In this document: piece by piece, positions 12,308-25,100 of the stretch
Layout of the letters: each line of letters begins with the position of its first letter
Numbering within the stretch: the first letter of the stretch is position 1
DNA from: Actinernus sp. WN-2022
Lineage: Eukaryota > Cnidaria > Anthozoa > Actiniaria > Actinernidae
DNA: 64,000 nt
Direction: 5' to 3'
Assembly: GCA_030867875.1 (NCBI GenBank)
Contig: JAOWCC010001634.1
Coordinates: forward strand, 35,173,867-35,237,866
Notes under the pieces: generated by a model
What the model saw: the letters and a program-made list of their open reading frames with translations, nothing else
What the model was told of the DNA's origin: nothing
Databases searched by the model: none
Program-made: the position numbers and the translations under genes

Positions 12308-12899
12308 GTGCAGAGTAAGTCACGACTGACCTTCCCAATTCGAGAGCAGAAGGAAATGCTTCATGTTTGCGGAGGAAGATTAGTCATTTACAAATATACC
12401 TTTGTGGAATTGTTTGAACTCATCAGACTTTGAAATTTTATTTGACTAAAAATTAAAGATTGCCGGTTTAAATCGTCAGTTCAGTGCTCAGTTTTTGCCC
12501 TCAATGGCTTCTCTATATTCGCAAACGTTTCGAGGTCTTCATTAATAGTTCACTCTTGACAGTCCCAGGCTCATACGCGGTTAAGTCTGGTCGCAGTTTC
12601 CTTTGCTTTAAGTGCCCGCGAACCCAGTTGAAATAGGAGTAATAGGAAGCATTATGTCAACCGAAGGCCTCCTTGTGAATAGTGAAGTGTTAGCCATGTG
12701 GTCTTCTATTTGCTTAATCTCTTTCACAGGTTTGAAAGTGGTGTTCAGTCTGCCTCCAGTAGTACCACTAACATCTTGTAGAGTCACCCGAATCAGTTTG
12801 AGAAAACCTCACAACGGCCTACATAGTTAATGCTTGACTCATGAAAATCGCCATATAACACACACACGACATTTTACAGCATAAATGTCATAGTTCTAC

Positions 12900-14803
12900 G
12901 GCCTGAAGAGCTAAGTAAATCCCTGCCAGTCTTGTTGGGGCTGACTGAATAATGGTCTGACGGCCTCATTCATCTCCTCTAGATCTTCACCTGGCCTATC
13001 TCGGTCAATAACATCGTTGTCGATGTCATCTCCATTAGCCTACTCGTTAGAGTCTGTTTTCCTCTTCTGGAGCTAAGGTGAAGGAGTATCCAGTTATTGT
13101 CTGGTCACGGGTGTAGTTGATGAGTCTGCCTAAGATGCATTTCGAGGAGTTTGTATTGGACGCCTCGCCTATGGTGTAAACTAAAGCGTCATCCATTTGG
13201 TTCACCGTCCTCTTTACAAACTCTGGAAGAGGATTTTCACCCTAACCACCGAGGTAGACCTCCCTATTTCTGAGTTTGTTTCCTGGACTTGGCACTCGGC
13301 TACCACATCTTCATCGGAGTTGACCGGCGCCGTTATCGCTGCTGCTCTGAAGCTTATAGCATAAGGCAGTGTTCCGGTCAGCTCTTTCGTCTTTGGTCGT
13401 AGATTTTCCTGTCTCACCCCATTTCCGTACTCCCTTGCAAACTATTTTAACACCTCTGCTTCCTCTCGGCACTGCTCCATCCTTCCATTGTTTGCCACCA
13501 TTTGTTTCGTTTTCCGAGACCCAATGTTCGGAGGTTCGCTTTTGATGATTTTCTCTGGGTAGTATGAATTGGGCCCAGTGAAGTAGGAAAAGTGCTTCTG
13601 ATATATCCTGAGCATGTTGTCTTCTACAAACCGGACCTTCTGTATGCATATTGAAGTACTGTTGGCATGGCGTGGTCAGCGCACATTCCTTTGAAAAAGC
13701 CGGCTTTCCACTGCTAAAGTTCGTTAAGCTTTCAAATTGAATGCCATCCAGGACATGTGCCTTCCCAATTGCTCTGACATTATTCAGTGCCTAGACTGGT
13801 GAGGGACTCAAGGTCCATGACAAACGACTTGCGCGTGGTCCGAGAAGTCGACATGTCTGGACCATTTGCGTTTCGTTTCCCAGTTCTTTCAAATGCATAC
13901 ACTTCATCTACCTCATGCCCTGCAAACAATGCGACATCCTCAACATACTTCATTGCATCCAGGAATCTTCGTGTGTCGCATTTTTGTCGAGTTGAAGAAG
14001 TTGGCGTAATTTTCATAACACGCTGGAGTGCATGGAATGAGTCCTTTAGCCGATATTATCATCCTGACCGCTTCATTGCCAGTAAAAAAACTGTGTTTCG
14101 GTATGTGCAAATGACAGAGGGCATATTCCATGTGCTCTTCACATCATCGCGTGCACCTCCTCCAAATAGGCGTTCTGGTAGATTACGTCCTGCTATTAAC
14201 TCTTCTTCATTGATGCTGTAGATAGCATATTCTTTGCTGGAGGTTACGAAGACTCCAACTCTGTAACGGCAATTGCCATGTCGCTAAGAGTCATTACTTT
14301 AATCGCTCCTTCAACTTCACACACTTGCACTTTTGCACCCGTTTCGTCAGTCTCCGACGATAATACGCCTTTCATGAAGTGTGATAGGTTACATAATAAG
14401 ACGAGGGAGGAACCTCAATGGACATTTCATACCTTGAGAACTCTGCTCAAATAATCCACCTAGATCGTTGGCCGTTGACTCAAAAGCACCGCGAACACGA
14501 ATAGCAGTTATCACATGAACTACTTCATGTGAAATAAACCCATCCCTCGGGGAGAACATAGGAAAACGACCAATTTTCAAAGCCCAACACGCAAAAACCT
14601 TCAACCCCTTGATGCCGCATGTGACCTCAGAGCAGCAGCGATCGCAAATTAATTGTATTGCTCTCTTGGGGACCCCAGTGACAAACTCCGCACATACAGA
14701 GAAATATTTGAAATACTTTGAATTCCGGACGCCATCTTGAAAGCGTCTGGCAATCCGTAATACAGGTTTAACGGTAGCTTGAAAACTAGGTCACTCTCCA
14801 TAC
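12900..14803 (-). pseudogene. Frame-broken copy of an unidentified multidomain gene
   Basis: Minus-strand coding-like stretches follow one another in different frames. A frame opens at an ATG near 14802 (MESDLVFKLPLNLYYGLPD) and shifts near 14650 into a cysteine-containing stretch (LICDRCCSEVTCGIKG). Further pieces follow at about 14370-14240 (ETDETGAKVQVCEVEGAIKV), 14220-14060 (SINEEELIAGRNLPERLFGG), 14016-13780, 13649-13380 and 13200-13050 (GRLINYTRDQTITGYSF), separated by stops and frameshifts. The order recalls large uncharacterised cnidarian proteins with beta-propeller-like repeats; that is from memory and uncertain. At least five breaks without good splice signals argue for a pseudogene rather than exons. 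Boundaries are approximate. Confidence 0.45.
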
Positions 14804-16177
14804 TTTAGAAAGTCCCAAAAATATTATCAGTCAAATAAATAGTTATAAATTTATCCTCTGTTAAGCAGTCACCCTGTATTCAACAGTATACAGGTTTGAC
14901 TGTATAATTTATATTGCATAAAGCAGTGTTCAGGCCCCATTCCTTACCGTGTCATTTATTATATTAAGTGCCCCTCCTCCCGGAATTGATCCAAAGTTTT
15001 TAAAGAATATTTATTTTTATCAAATTTATACACGTTGCAGTATCAACTTAAATAATATTAACTTTATAACATAAAACAGACAACATTTTAAGTAGGGTGT
15101 TTTGTAGCGATATGCAGTGCTTGTAAATAATACGTTACGCGACCTAAAATTGTACAAACAAATCTGAACTTTAATCTGGACTCGTCGTCGGTGTTTTTCT
15201 ACGAGGACCACGCTGGAGTATTTCCATGGTTCACTAAATAATTTGAGTGCGTTTGACCGTATTCCGGAATAAGATCACCACAAATCGTTTATATTGACAC
15301 ATTTAATTTAGCCACTGCATGGAATACTATAGTATATGTCAGAAACTATTTGTAGCTTACAGTGTAAACTGTGTCTGAACCAGTGATTTCCAGATACTAG
15401 TCCATACGACCCATGAAACGCGCCCCGAATAGAGATTAACCATCGTGTTTATTCTTCCCGCAAACGGCAGGAATAACCACTCGGTCACGCAATTTTCCCG
15501 CGTTTGCGGTTTCTACGTGAAGGTAAATTGTTGTGAATGTGGGAATTCTATCCCACTTTTCTTATAGATTTCTTTAGTACTTTGAGGAAATTTAAACAAA
15601 ATCAGACGTTTCCCGTAAAACGCAATGGTTAACCTCTCCACTGTTAACGCTATTACGTCAGTGAAAACCCGCCACGTGCGAAACAAGTAATTAGAAAATA
15701 ACTATTAATAAAAAGCAGAAATACTACACGATAAATAACGTGCTTGAATTCGTGAAATCTAGAGATCTGCAGGAACACGAGCTCGTGTGTGCGCACCTTA
15801 CGCTTCTTAGTATTTACATAATTTTAAGTCAGCATGCAGTCTTAACTTCCATATGGTGTGATACCAACACTTCTGATCTAGTAATTGTGCGTTTTGGCCA
15901 CATGTCAAACGGATATTTCTTATAGAATATTCTTAAAACTTATTGCGTTACTAAATCTTAAAGTAAATCACATGCCGCGAAAACAAAGTTACAAACTACG
16001 CACTTTTTCCCCTTCTCGTCCCCAGACCCTTTCATTGCTTACTGCGCAGGCCCTCTAAAAGGATTATTCCTGAAAATGGGTAACTATTCGAGAAAATATG
16101 TTATTTGGTATTTTAACAGAGATTGGGGTTCGATGACGTCACATTTTAGCGTCCTTTGGCTCGTTTTTACCCAGACT
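14804..16177. other. Gene-free spacer downstream of HAL
   Basis: AT-rich, with no supported coding sequence. It must hold the HAL 3'UTR. One minus-strand AATAAA is readable near 15449, about 725 bp past the stop, but it is not a confident poly(A) signal. A block at 15366-15400 repeats one at 8308-8335 (GTGTCTGAACCAGTGATTTCC). Confidence 0.5.
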
Positions 16178-19100
16178 TCAAACGCTCATTTTTCCTTTCT
16201 TCTTTGGATGGTCCTGATAGGTGGTGGAGCTGGAGGACGGAGAGAATGTGACACTCTCCAGTTTGTTGTTGGAACAGTGTTCTCTGTAGTTTTTAACAAA
16301 TGGAGCCACGACTTGCCACACCTTAGACAACAAAAATATAACAAAGAAGTGTATGAGTGTAAAAGATACACGTCAATGTTTCATGGTAACCATCCATTCC
16401 ATAGATCTTATTCAATAATGGCTAATCCTACTTAAATGGGATTACCCTGCGAGCAGAGCTTTTTCTTCCAGTTAGGAGAAGGATATTCCGAAATCGTGTC
16501 AAGTTTATATTGAGTATGCTCGAGCGTTGTTAAATCGCAGCCCCAACGTCTGGGCTTGTCAGTCCCATTTACCGTTGTCAAACCGTTTTTTTTTTACAGT
16601 GCACGCACGATCTCGAGATTACTCGATTCAGCCTGGGCTCGAAACTGTATCCAAGCAACGCTCGAGCATGCTCAATATATACTTTAAAGGATTTCGGTAG
16701 GGCCTTCTTTTCCCTTTTAGCGGGAAGCAGGCTCTTCGCAGGGTGAAATGGGATAACGTATATTACAGTAAGAAAATGTGCGTTGAATGCTACAGCATTT
16801 AAAAGATTATTTCAAGATTTAGTGATATTGTGAAGGGTAGAGGGGCTGTCAAACCCAAAATGATAAAATTTCTCATGATCAAAGAAAAAAAGTACCTCAG
16901 TACTCAGATTAGCAGAGTGTGCTTTCCAGGTATACTGGAGAAAATTTGAGACATTTTTGATGAAGGATGACAAAGATTCGAGTGGATGAAAAATACTGCT
17001 TTAAGAGAAATTTAGAGCAACTTTAAATCAGTTCAATGTAACTGAAATCAAGTTTCTAGAATGAGCCGTTTGTAATCCACTTTAATCTTTGCCAACCTCT
17101 ATTGAAAATGTTTGAAAAGCATATCAGGACATTCACATGGTATTTCTCTTCTACCTCAGGAATTATTTTTGTAGTTTTGTTTCAATGAAACTTGAAGGTT
17201 CAATTCTATTGACAGTGCCCCTGGAACTGTTACAGCATAAAATGGTACTAAGTTATGACTCAGAACTGTTTGCTTCTCCGGACGGATAATATGCACACTT
17301 CCTCACCACACGTAGGTGACTGCTTTTTGATAACGACAGAAAGACATTATATAAGCGTACCTTCTCTTTGAGTAAAAGGTCGATAACAGCTTCTATATCA
17401 GGTACCATGTATCGGTCTTGATCTAGTCGCCTGTAATTAAATGGAAAGTTACTACTTCATTGAAGTGCCTATATTCTACATCAATTAAATAGTTGAAAAG
17501 TACAATTGTTATTGATTTGAGTGGTGCGTCTATGATAACGTGTGACGCCGTAAAACAGGGCATTTAACTGTCATTTATTTCTCCTTGTCAATGAAACTTA
17601 CTTCTGAGTAAGACACATTATTTGGTAAAATCACTTCTACAAGCTTCAAATAGAAAATTGATATTTATAAAAGGTCATCTATCAGCACGTTTTAATATAA
17701 TAACTGATTCCCTGTTTGACGTTACTCTATTAGCATACTTGAAATAGCGCACTACCACTTTGGCTACAAACAACAGCTTTTGCACTTGCAGTCTGTGCAA
17801 AACAAAGGTTTTTATTCGCCTGGGACGCAACATGAGGGCTGCGTGATAAAGGTCTGTTGCGTTTACTTTTCCTCGTGACTGGTTCATGTAAAACCAATCA
17901 CCAATTACTCCAGTTCATGATGTGTTTCCCTTACTCCTGTGATTGGTTCTGTAACTACTTTGGTTTTGGCTTTACGACACTTAATCGGAAACCGCGCTAT
18001 TATCAGAAATATGATGTCTGAGAATGCTCGCACATGTCAGTCAGCGGTTAGACTGCAAGTAAGTCCCTTCTATTCCGTTAATTTCTAAATAAGCATGGTT
18101 CAACATGGTTCAACATGGTTCAACATGGTTCAATATGACATAACACGGTTCAACATGACTGCTTAGAGCTCTAAACCAGTTATGTTGAACCGTGTTAAGC
18201 CACTTTTAGCCATCTTGAACCATGTTTGGCCATCCCTTCATGTAGGTCGACACGAATTGCTACCAAATTGTATTCTATTGTATTGTATTGTGTTGCGTTC
18301 TATTGTTGTATTGAATTGTATTGTGTTGTATTCTATTGTATTTTTGATAAAAATTCGTGTCGTCCTACATAAAGGGATTGCCCCATGTTTAGTCATACTA
18401 AAATATTAGCGGAATAGAAGGGACTTGCTAGCACTCTAGTCAGCGGTAGAATTCACGAGAGCTGGCTCGAAACTCAAATTAATCTCGACATACCTCATAA
18501 AAAACAGTATCAACGGGAAGGTTAGCAATCGTGCCACCTAAAGTTGAATCGATTTATTCCATAGAATAGTAAGATTGAGTGGAATTCCACCAAAAATTCA
18601 CGCATGCGCAAACATTTTTCAGACGTGTCAATGTCCGACCTCGTTCCCAGGGGCCTTTGCGCGCCTTTCGACGCCATCCCATTGTCTAACAAGACCAACC
18701 TTGTACCCAGGGCCTAGGGGACAGAGCTTAAAACCAATCTCGTCCAAGACCCCATAGCGTGAGGCGCGGGAACTAGGGACGACTGCAGCAAATACAAAAA
18801 AGGCGGAAATTATTAAGTTTCAAAATTTAACGAGTACCTTCGTGTTTTCTGCGAAGAATAAGAGTTTTATGGCAAGGATAAGAGTTTTAAGGATAAGCTT
18901 CAAATACTCAGACCATTTCCTTCACCAATAAGCAATAACATGTTCATTTTAGAATTAGATTTTCAAAAATGAATTATTGATGTCGTTTTTCGAATTGCGC
19001 ATTCAAACTCGTTGAAAATGACTGCAAATTAATACGTGATAAACTATGTTAGCGTTTCAATATTCTGAACTGAGTAAAAGTAGAACAATGTCAGTACGGT

Positions 19101-22100
19101 TGGAATTCAAAGGGATGATGAATCCAAGATGGCGGATGATCTTCAAAATATTTAACAATTATTCATCGACACTGAGGAGTGAGGTGAATGATTGTTTTAG
19201 TATATACCACACTTCAGGTGAATAGCCAACACCAAATAGTTATTATATTTTCTGTCAAATGGACAAAAACTCGCGCGAGGTGATCGCTGCTTTACTCGGA
19301 GGTGAATATGAAATCATATTCACTGTTTGAGTAGCCAATCAGAGCGCGCAAAAAAGTGATATTCACTGGTGTGGTATACTAATTCCACATATTGGGCATA
19401 TTATTGGGTCACATGACCAACCTGTACCAGGGGTACTTACGACACCATCTTGGATTGGGCGCGTAAAGGCCCCTGGGAATGACCGAGGTTCATCAAAGAC
19501 GCGATCACACGTAAGAGACAGTCAGACAAACAAAACAAGTGAAACAGGTTTTAAGGAAGTAAATAACGAGTATGTTGTCTTACTTGACTTTTGAGCGCAC
19601 AAGTGCGTGTAGAGCCTCTAGTGGTTCTGTTGTCTTCAGGGGTCGCAGGAATTCGATGCCTTGACAAGCAACTAGGAGCTCAATTGCAATCACTGAAAAA
19701 GTAATGAAAGAGGTTGGCATCTTTTGCAGGTTGCTAAGAAGTATTAGTACAAACCAACTAGTGGACTATTACGAATCCTGCATTCTGATTGGCTACCCTA
19801 CTATAGGTCTATTTGTGATAGCCCATGGCAGAGAAAAACCGAACGCATTTCACGAAAAAAAAAATTCAACTTCAATTTGTTTGTTTCTATTATTTTTTAC
19901 TGTCTGACTAGTTAGTTTATACTAAAACAATTAGACCTCTCGCCCTCGTGGGCTACGAGTTAAATATAGCATGGTATGAGGGAAATTAGTGATTAAATTT
20001 CTCCGAGAGACGACTTGTGGAAGTCTGGACGCCGCATGAACATGCGTGGCGTTTAATTACGTCACGTTTATGGTTTTAAGTATCCCACATGGAAGGAGCC
20101 GGTTTAAGAAATGAAGAGAACATCTTTATCGAGTCATAAAACGTGCAGGGTACAAATACATTATGCCGGAATTTAGTCATATTATACCATGTTATGTTCT
20201 AACTAAGCAGTAACAATCAGAAAATCTAAGCCCTGCGCCAAGGGACAGGTCAATGTTCCCTCGTCAGGATTCCCTTCTATAATTTTCACTCTTGCATATT
20301 CAGCGTGGGATAATTAGGACAAGCATGCATGCTGATTAGGAAATTTAGAGATTAATGTCCCTGAACAAACAATGAAAACCGAGCTGATCATGGTATTATA
20401 CAATACTTATTACAAATCATGTTTCTTCCCCTCTCTTTCGTGCCCCTGAGAGAAGCTAAGGGGAATGTATTCAAGCTAGGTAAGATATCCGACAGATCAC
20501 AGCTGTACTTGACACAAATTAACCTTTTGTAAGGAATGCAATCACGTGATTGTACTGGACAGCAAAACAATAAATACGGTTTATACAAAGTTCAGAAGTG
20601 TTTCTTCAAGCACTTTTCAATAACTTACTTTCTACAGGTTCACACATTAATGGCCTCGCTATTCTACGCAATTTAGAGCCAATGTAAGACCCTTACTTTG
20701 ACTTGTTTGCATGAATCATTCACTGCTGCTCTAACGGTCTTTTTGAAGAAAATACGAGGCTGTTTTACTGTCTTCTCAAACATTCAACGAGGTTTCAACA
20801 AAATTAAAGGAGTTTGGTAAAAATTCAAGGACCTAATTACTATGCCAAAATGCAGGTTTTCAAGGACCTGGCAGTATTTCAAGGAGTTTTCAAGGGCCGT
20901 GCAAACCATGTAATATGACCCATATGCAGCCCCACATACGCTTAGATTTCAAACCATTTACAACAGTCACGTGATGGAGCCCTGCTCGTACGTCATGACA
21001 TTGAGCCAAACATTTGCCACGGTAACCAGTGCACTTAATAATTCGTCACATCATTCACAAGGAGAAATAAATGACCTTTTCTTGGCCTTCTGTGACGTCA
21101 TACATTAGTATATTGGACGCAACACTCAAATCAAGAATATTTTACTATTAAACCTATTTATTGGATGTAGAATCGATATTAGAGTGATTTTACTTAACCT
21201 TGAAATAGAGATTAGACTAAGACACTATTAGACCCTAATTCCGTTGTTTTCTTTTGTTTCTATTTGACTATTACATACTGACTATTAATTTTTGTTTCAC
21301 GTGTTAAGTAAAACCACTCTAATGAAAAAAACATTGGGCTAATAGGCACTTTAACTGTTAAATATTCCTTTTAATATCACAAAAATTAGTCAACACGGAT
21401 ATGAGTCAAGAGGAGCGACCACAGAGAAAAGGGAACTGCGTAGAGTTACGCAGCTAGATAACGATCTCCCTCTTTTTGGCCTCATGGCTTCTCGCTTGTA
21501 GTCCTGTTTCTCGACTGATTTTTGCGACATGAAGGGGGCTGTTGTACGATCTACTGAGGATCATAATTTTTTAATCTTTCTTTTGGGGAGTACCTTTCTC
21601 GACGTTTTCCACAACATTGAGTACCTTCCTGGCTGAGAACCCTCCCATGGACACGTGATCCTCTTGGCCGGCAGACGTGCTGAGCGAGTCCACAGACGAT
21701 GGATGGCAAAGGACTTTATTTTCAGAGACTGTGAAACAATTCAAGATATACATATTGAAAACTTCATCCAAAAAACATTTTCACATGTGTAACATTTTCG
21801 GATGAGTCGACAGGGGGTGGATGGCAAAGAAATTTTCAGAAATTGTGAAGTAGTTGAAGATCTGTATTGAAAATTACATCCAATTATAATATATACATTG
21901 GCAAGCCTATGAACGGAGCTCCCAATAATAAAATACGAAAAGATGCACGCGCACATATGTAATGAAAATTAATTAACGAAAATAAATAGTGCACGTGCAG
22001 ATGACTTGCACGCGCATATGTAACGGAAAAGGGGACGGCATACAACAGAAAGAACATCATGCGAATGCGTGCACACGGAAATGAAACGGAAATTGAAGCT

Positions 22101-25100
22101 GGAAATTGAATATTTTACGCATTACGGCAAAATTTCCTATAAAATGTATGTAAGGACAGGTGGCGCAAAATCGAGCACCCGATTCAGGACTCGAAAACCT
22201 CACGCGTTCCGCGCGCTGGTGCACCGGTCGGGCGGGCGGTCAGGCGCGGATGGGCGGTCGGTCGGGCAAGAACATGTCGCTAATTTTTCACTCTCATGCT
22301 ATATGTATGGTGCTCCGCTAGCGCGCGGGAGCTCCGCCACAATAAACAGGGTAAAACGCACGCTCTGATTGGTCGATAGCCATAAACTATTGGAGTACAG
22401 ATGCACAGATGACGTCACAAGGTCACACGCGCGCTCTATTTTCTTGGGAAAGTTCGGTAATTGTATAAAACAAAATATATGTCATTTTGCCGTAGGTCTG
22501 TTCTCCTGTAGATGCACAGATGACGTCACAACGTCAGCATTAGTTACGTCACTCGACTGCTTCTAGTGGCGTATATTTTTGTTGTCGTCACGTTGAGACG
22601 TCATCTGTGCATCTATAAGAGGAGAGACGCACGGCAAAATTACATCTATTTCTTAAATCGATATCCATCTTAACACTTAAATATGTGTTACATTTTGACA
22701 TGTTAATGGAGGAAGTTAATGGCAAAGGACTTTATTTTCAGACCGATAGAATTGAAGAAATATTTAGAAAATACATGTACGGCCAAATAAATCTCCAATC
22801 GAACATTTCAATATGTGTAACATAGCATTAAAAGTTGTAGAAAGGGTGTAATATTTGCAACACACGAAATATTTGTCCCAACCAAACCTAAACCATTAAA
22901 GCTAAATGTTTCAGGGAATTTAAAACATTCGAAAATGGTATGATACAAGCTACGGTAGAACGTTGTACGATTTCGTTTTTGTCACCACTGCTTTTAGACT
23001 TGTCGAATTTACGGTCGACGACATGTACGGTCAAGGAATGGATACTTGGACATACCTAGAGCAGCCGCTGTGCAGTGAGCCATCATAAATCCTAAAGTAG
23101 TATAGAAGGGTCAGTTAGTCATAGAAAAAAGGTATGATGTTAGAACCACCAATGGTGATTTTAATAAAGTTGAGTTTATGGAATGTAGGAATTATATCGT
23201 AGTTCAGAGAACGTTTGAGCTGCCGATTGGAAAGCAAAAAACCTTGAAAAGACAATGGTACATAAACAAGGGAATGTACCTGAATTGAGACCTCCTTGTT
23301 CGACGAGAAAAGGAGGGAGCTCACTGTAAGCTACAAAGAACAATGGAGGATGAGAAAGTTGATTGATATGCATTAATAATGTGATTTACCCACGGCCAAG
23401 GTAAAAGCGGAAAGTAAACCAACGTATTGAAGTTACAGTCCTCTTAAATGTGATGCCTCGACTACTAATACGTATTAAAAGCGTTCATCATGTTCTTCGC
23501 TATTCACCATAATAGGCCCTTTGCAGCTAACAAATCACGTGGTTGTACTGGAGAGCAAAAAAATATCCGACTTCATTTATTTAAAGCCTTGTACGAGATC
23601 GGTAGTGTTATTAGCAAAACCTGTTTGTAAATGCTATTTTCCACCTCCAATCGATTGACGATCTTTCTAAAACTGCGTTTTTGAAGATAGCTTGCTCTCC
23701 AGTATTCATGGCAACGCCTTTCCCATGGGGATAACGAGCTCAGTTCATTCGTTAATGAAGTACTATATCAGCACGTGACTGTTAGCTGCAAAGGGCCTAT
23801 TATCTGCATTACTATCATTATTATCATCATTGTGTATTGTCATCATCACCATCATTATTATTATTATTTACCAGAATTCATCAGTCTCTCCACTCGTCGT
23901 TCACTCATACTCGCAAGTTCGTGTACACCGATGGCCAAGTAGTCAAGTGCCTGAAGGAAAATCATAGCTAGAAATAATATACACACACCTTTACAATGCC
24001 ACATATACAGTGACTTTTCAGTCCACTGCCCTAGATTAAAAAAATATATAAGTTTAGGTGTTTTTTTTTCAAGGAGAAATGAGAAAGGTGCACTCAAACC
24101 ATGTAATTCTTTCCTGAGTTGAATCATTATGGTAGTGGTAGGAAGCCGCTACGCCATCCTAGCTTTCATAAAATAAAGCTACGATGGTTGTCATGGAAAC
24201 GGTGAACGTCATTGAAAACAAACTCTGTATTGACATGCACAATATCAGAACAGCTACCAAGAAACTAAATGACTAATTTTAATATTTCACTCACTGAATC
24301 ATTACCTTTGCTGGATATTCCCCATGGAAATTACCGCCAGAAATAATTTCCCCTCTATCAGGAAACACGATCTTTTGACGGTAATTCAAGTCAAGGATCT
24401 CAAACACGGCAGTTTGGTTGATCGATAATATTGTTTACCCATGTGTGCCTTGCCGGGAGGGGCGAGACTTGTATGATAAATGGACGTGTATGTGTGGCCA
24501 TGGGAGTCCAGAACCAGACCCAGTTTTACGAGAAAAATTGCTTTAAAAATCCAGATTTCCAAGTTATTGTGTAAACGAACCCGGATTTTCTCCCTGTTTG
24601 ATTATTCTGAATCGTCTATAACTCGGAATTGTACATATATTTAAGACTAGAGGTTTCTAACAAAAGTGAAGTACTGCAAGCAGAATAGTGGATATGTTTA
24701 TACGAGGTCGTAGCAGTACATTGAAATGTAGTGAGGGATCGCTATCGTCGACAGCGCGCATTCAGTTCGTTTTTTCAGTGTTTCTCTCATTAAAAAAGCT
24801 TGGCGATTGTTATATAAAACAAATAGATTATATTTTCCCATTTGTTTGTTGTCATATATGTACAGAGGACGTCACAGCGTGCGAAGATCGACAGTCACGA
24901 CTGTGTCTAGTGGCGTAGGCCACTAAATACGACGACCCAGTTCATTTGTGATTGTTTCAGTTTGATCAATTGCATTAAATGCGTGAACACAATGGGTCAA
25001 GCAGCTGTTCTTCAGTTCGATAAAGCAAGGAACAGCCGTCAGACAAGACTTTAATCCTTCTAGCCTTCCCACAGCACCGGGAAAACATCTGATTGTATCG

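Noticed and set aside
13787..14221. 144-codon plus-strand frame
   Set aside because: It is antisense to the minus-strand pseudogene segments, which read as more protein-like across successive frames.
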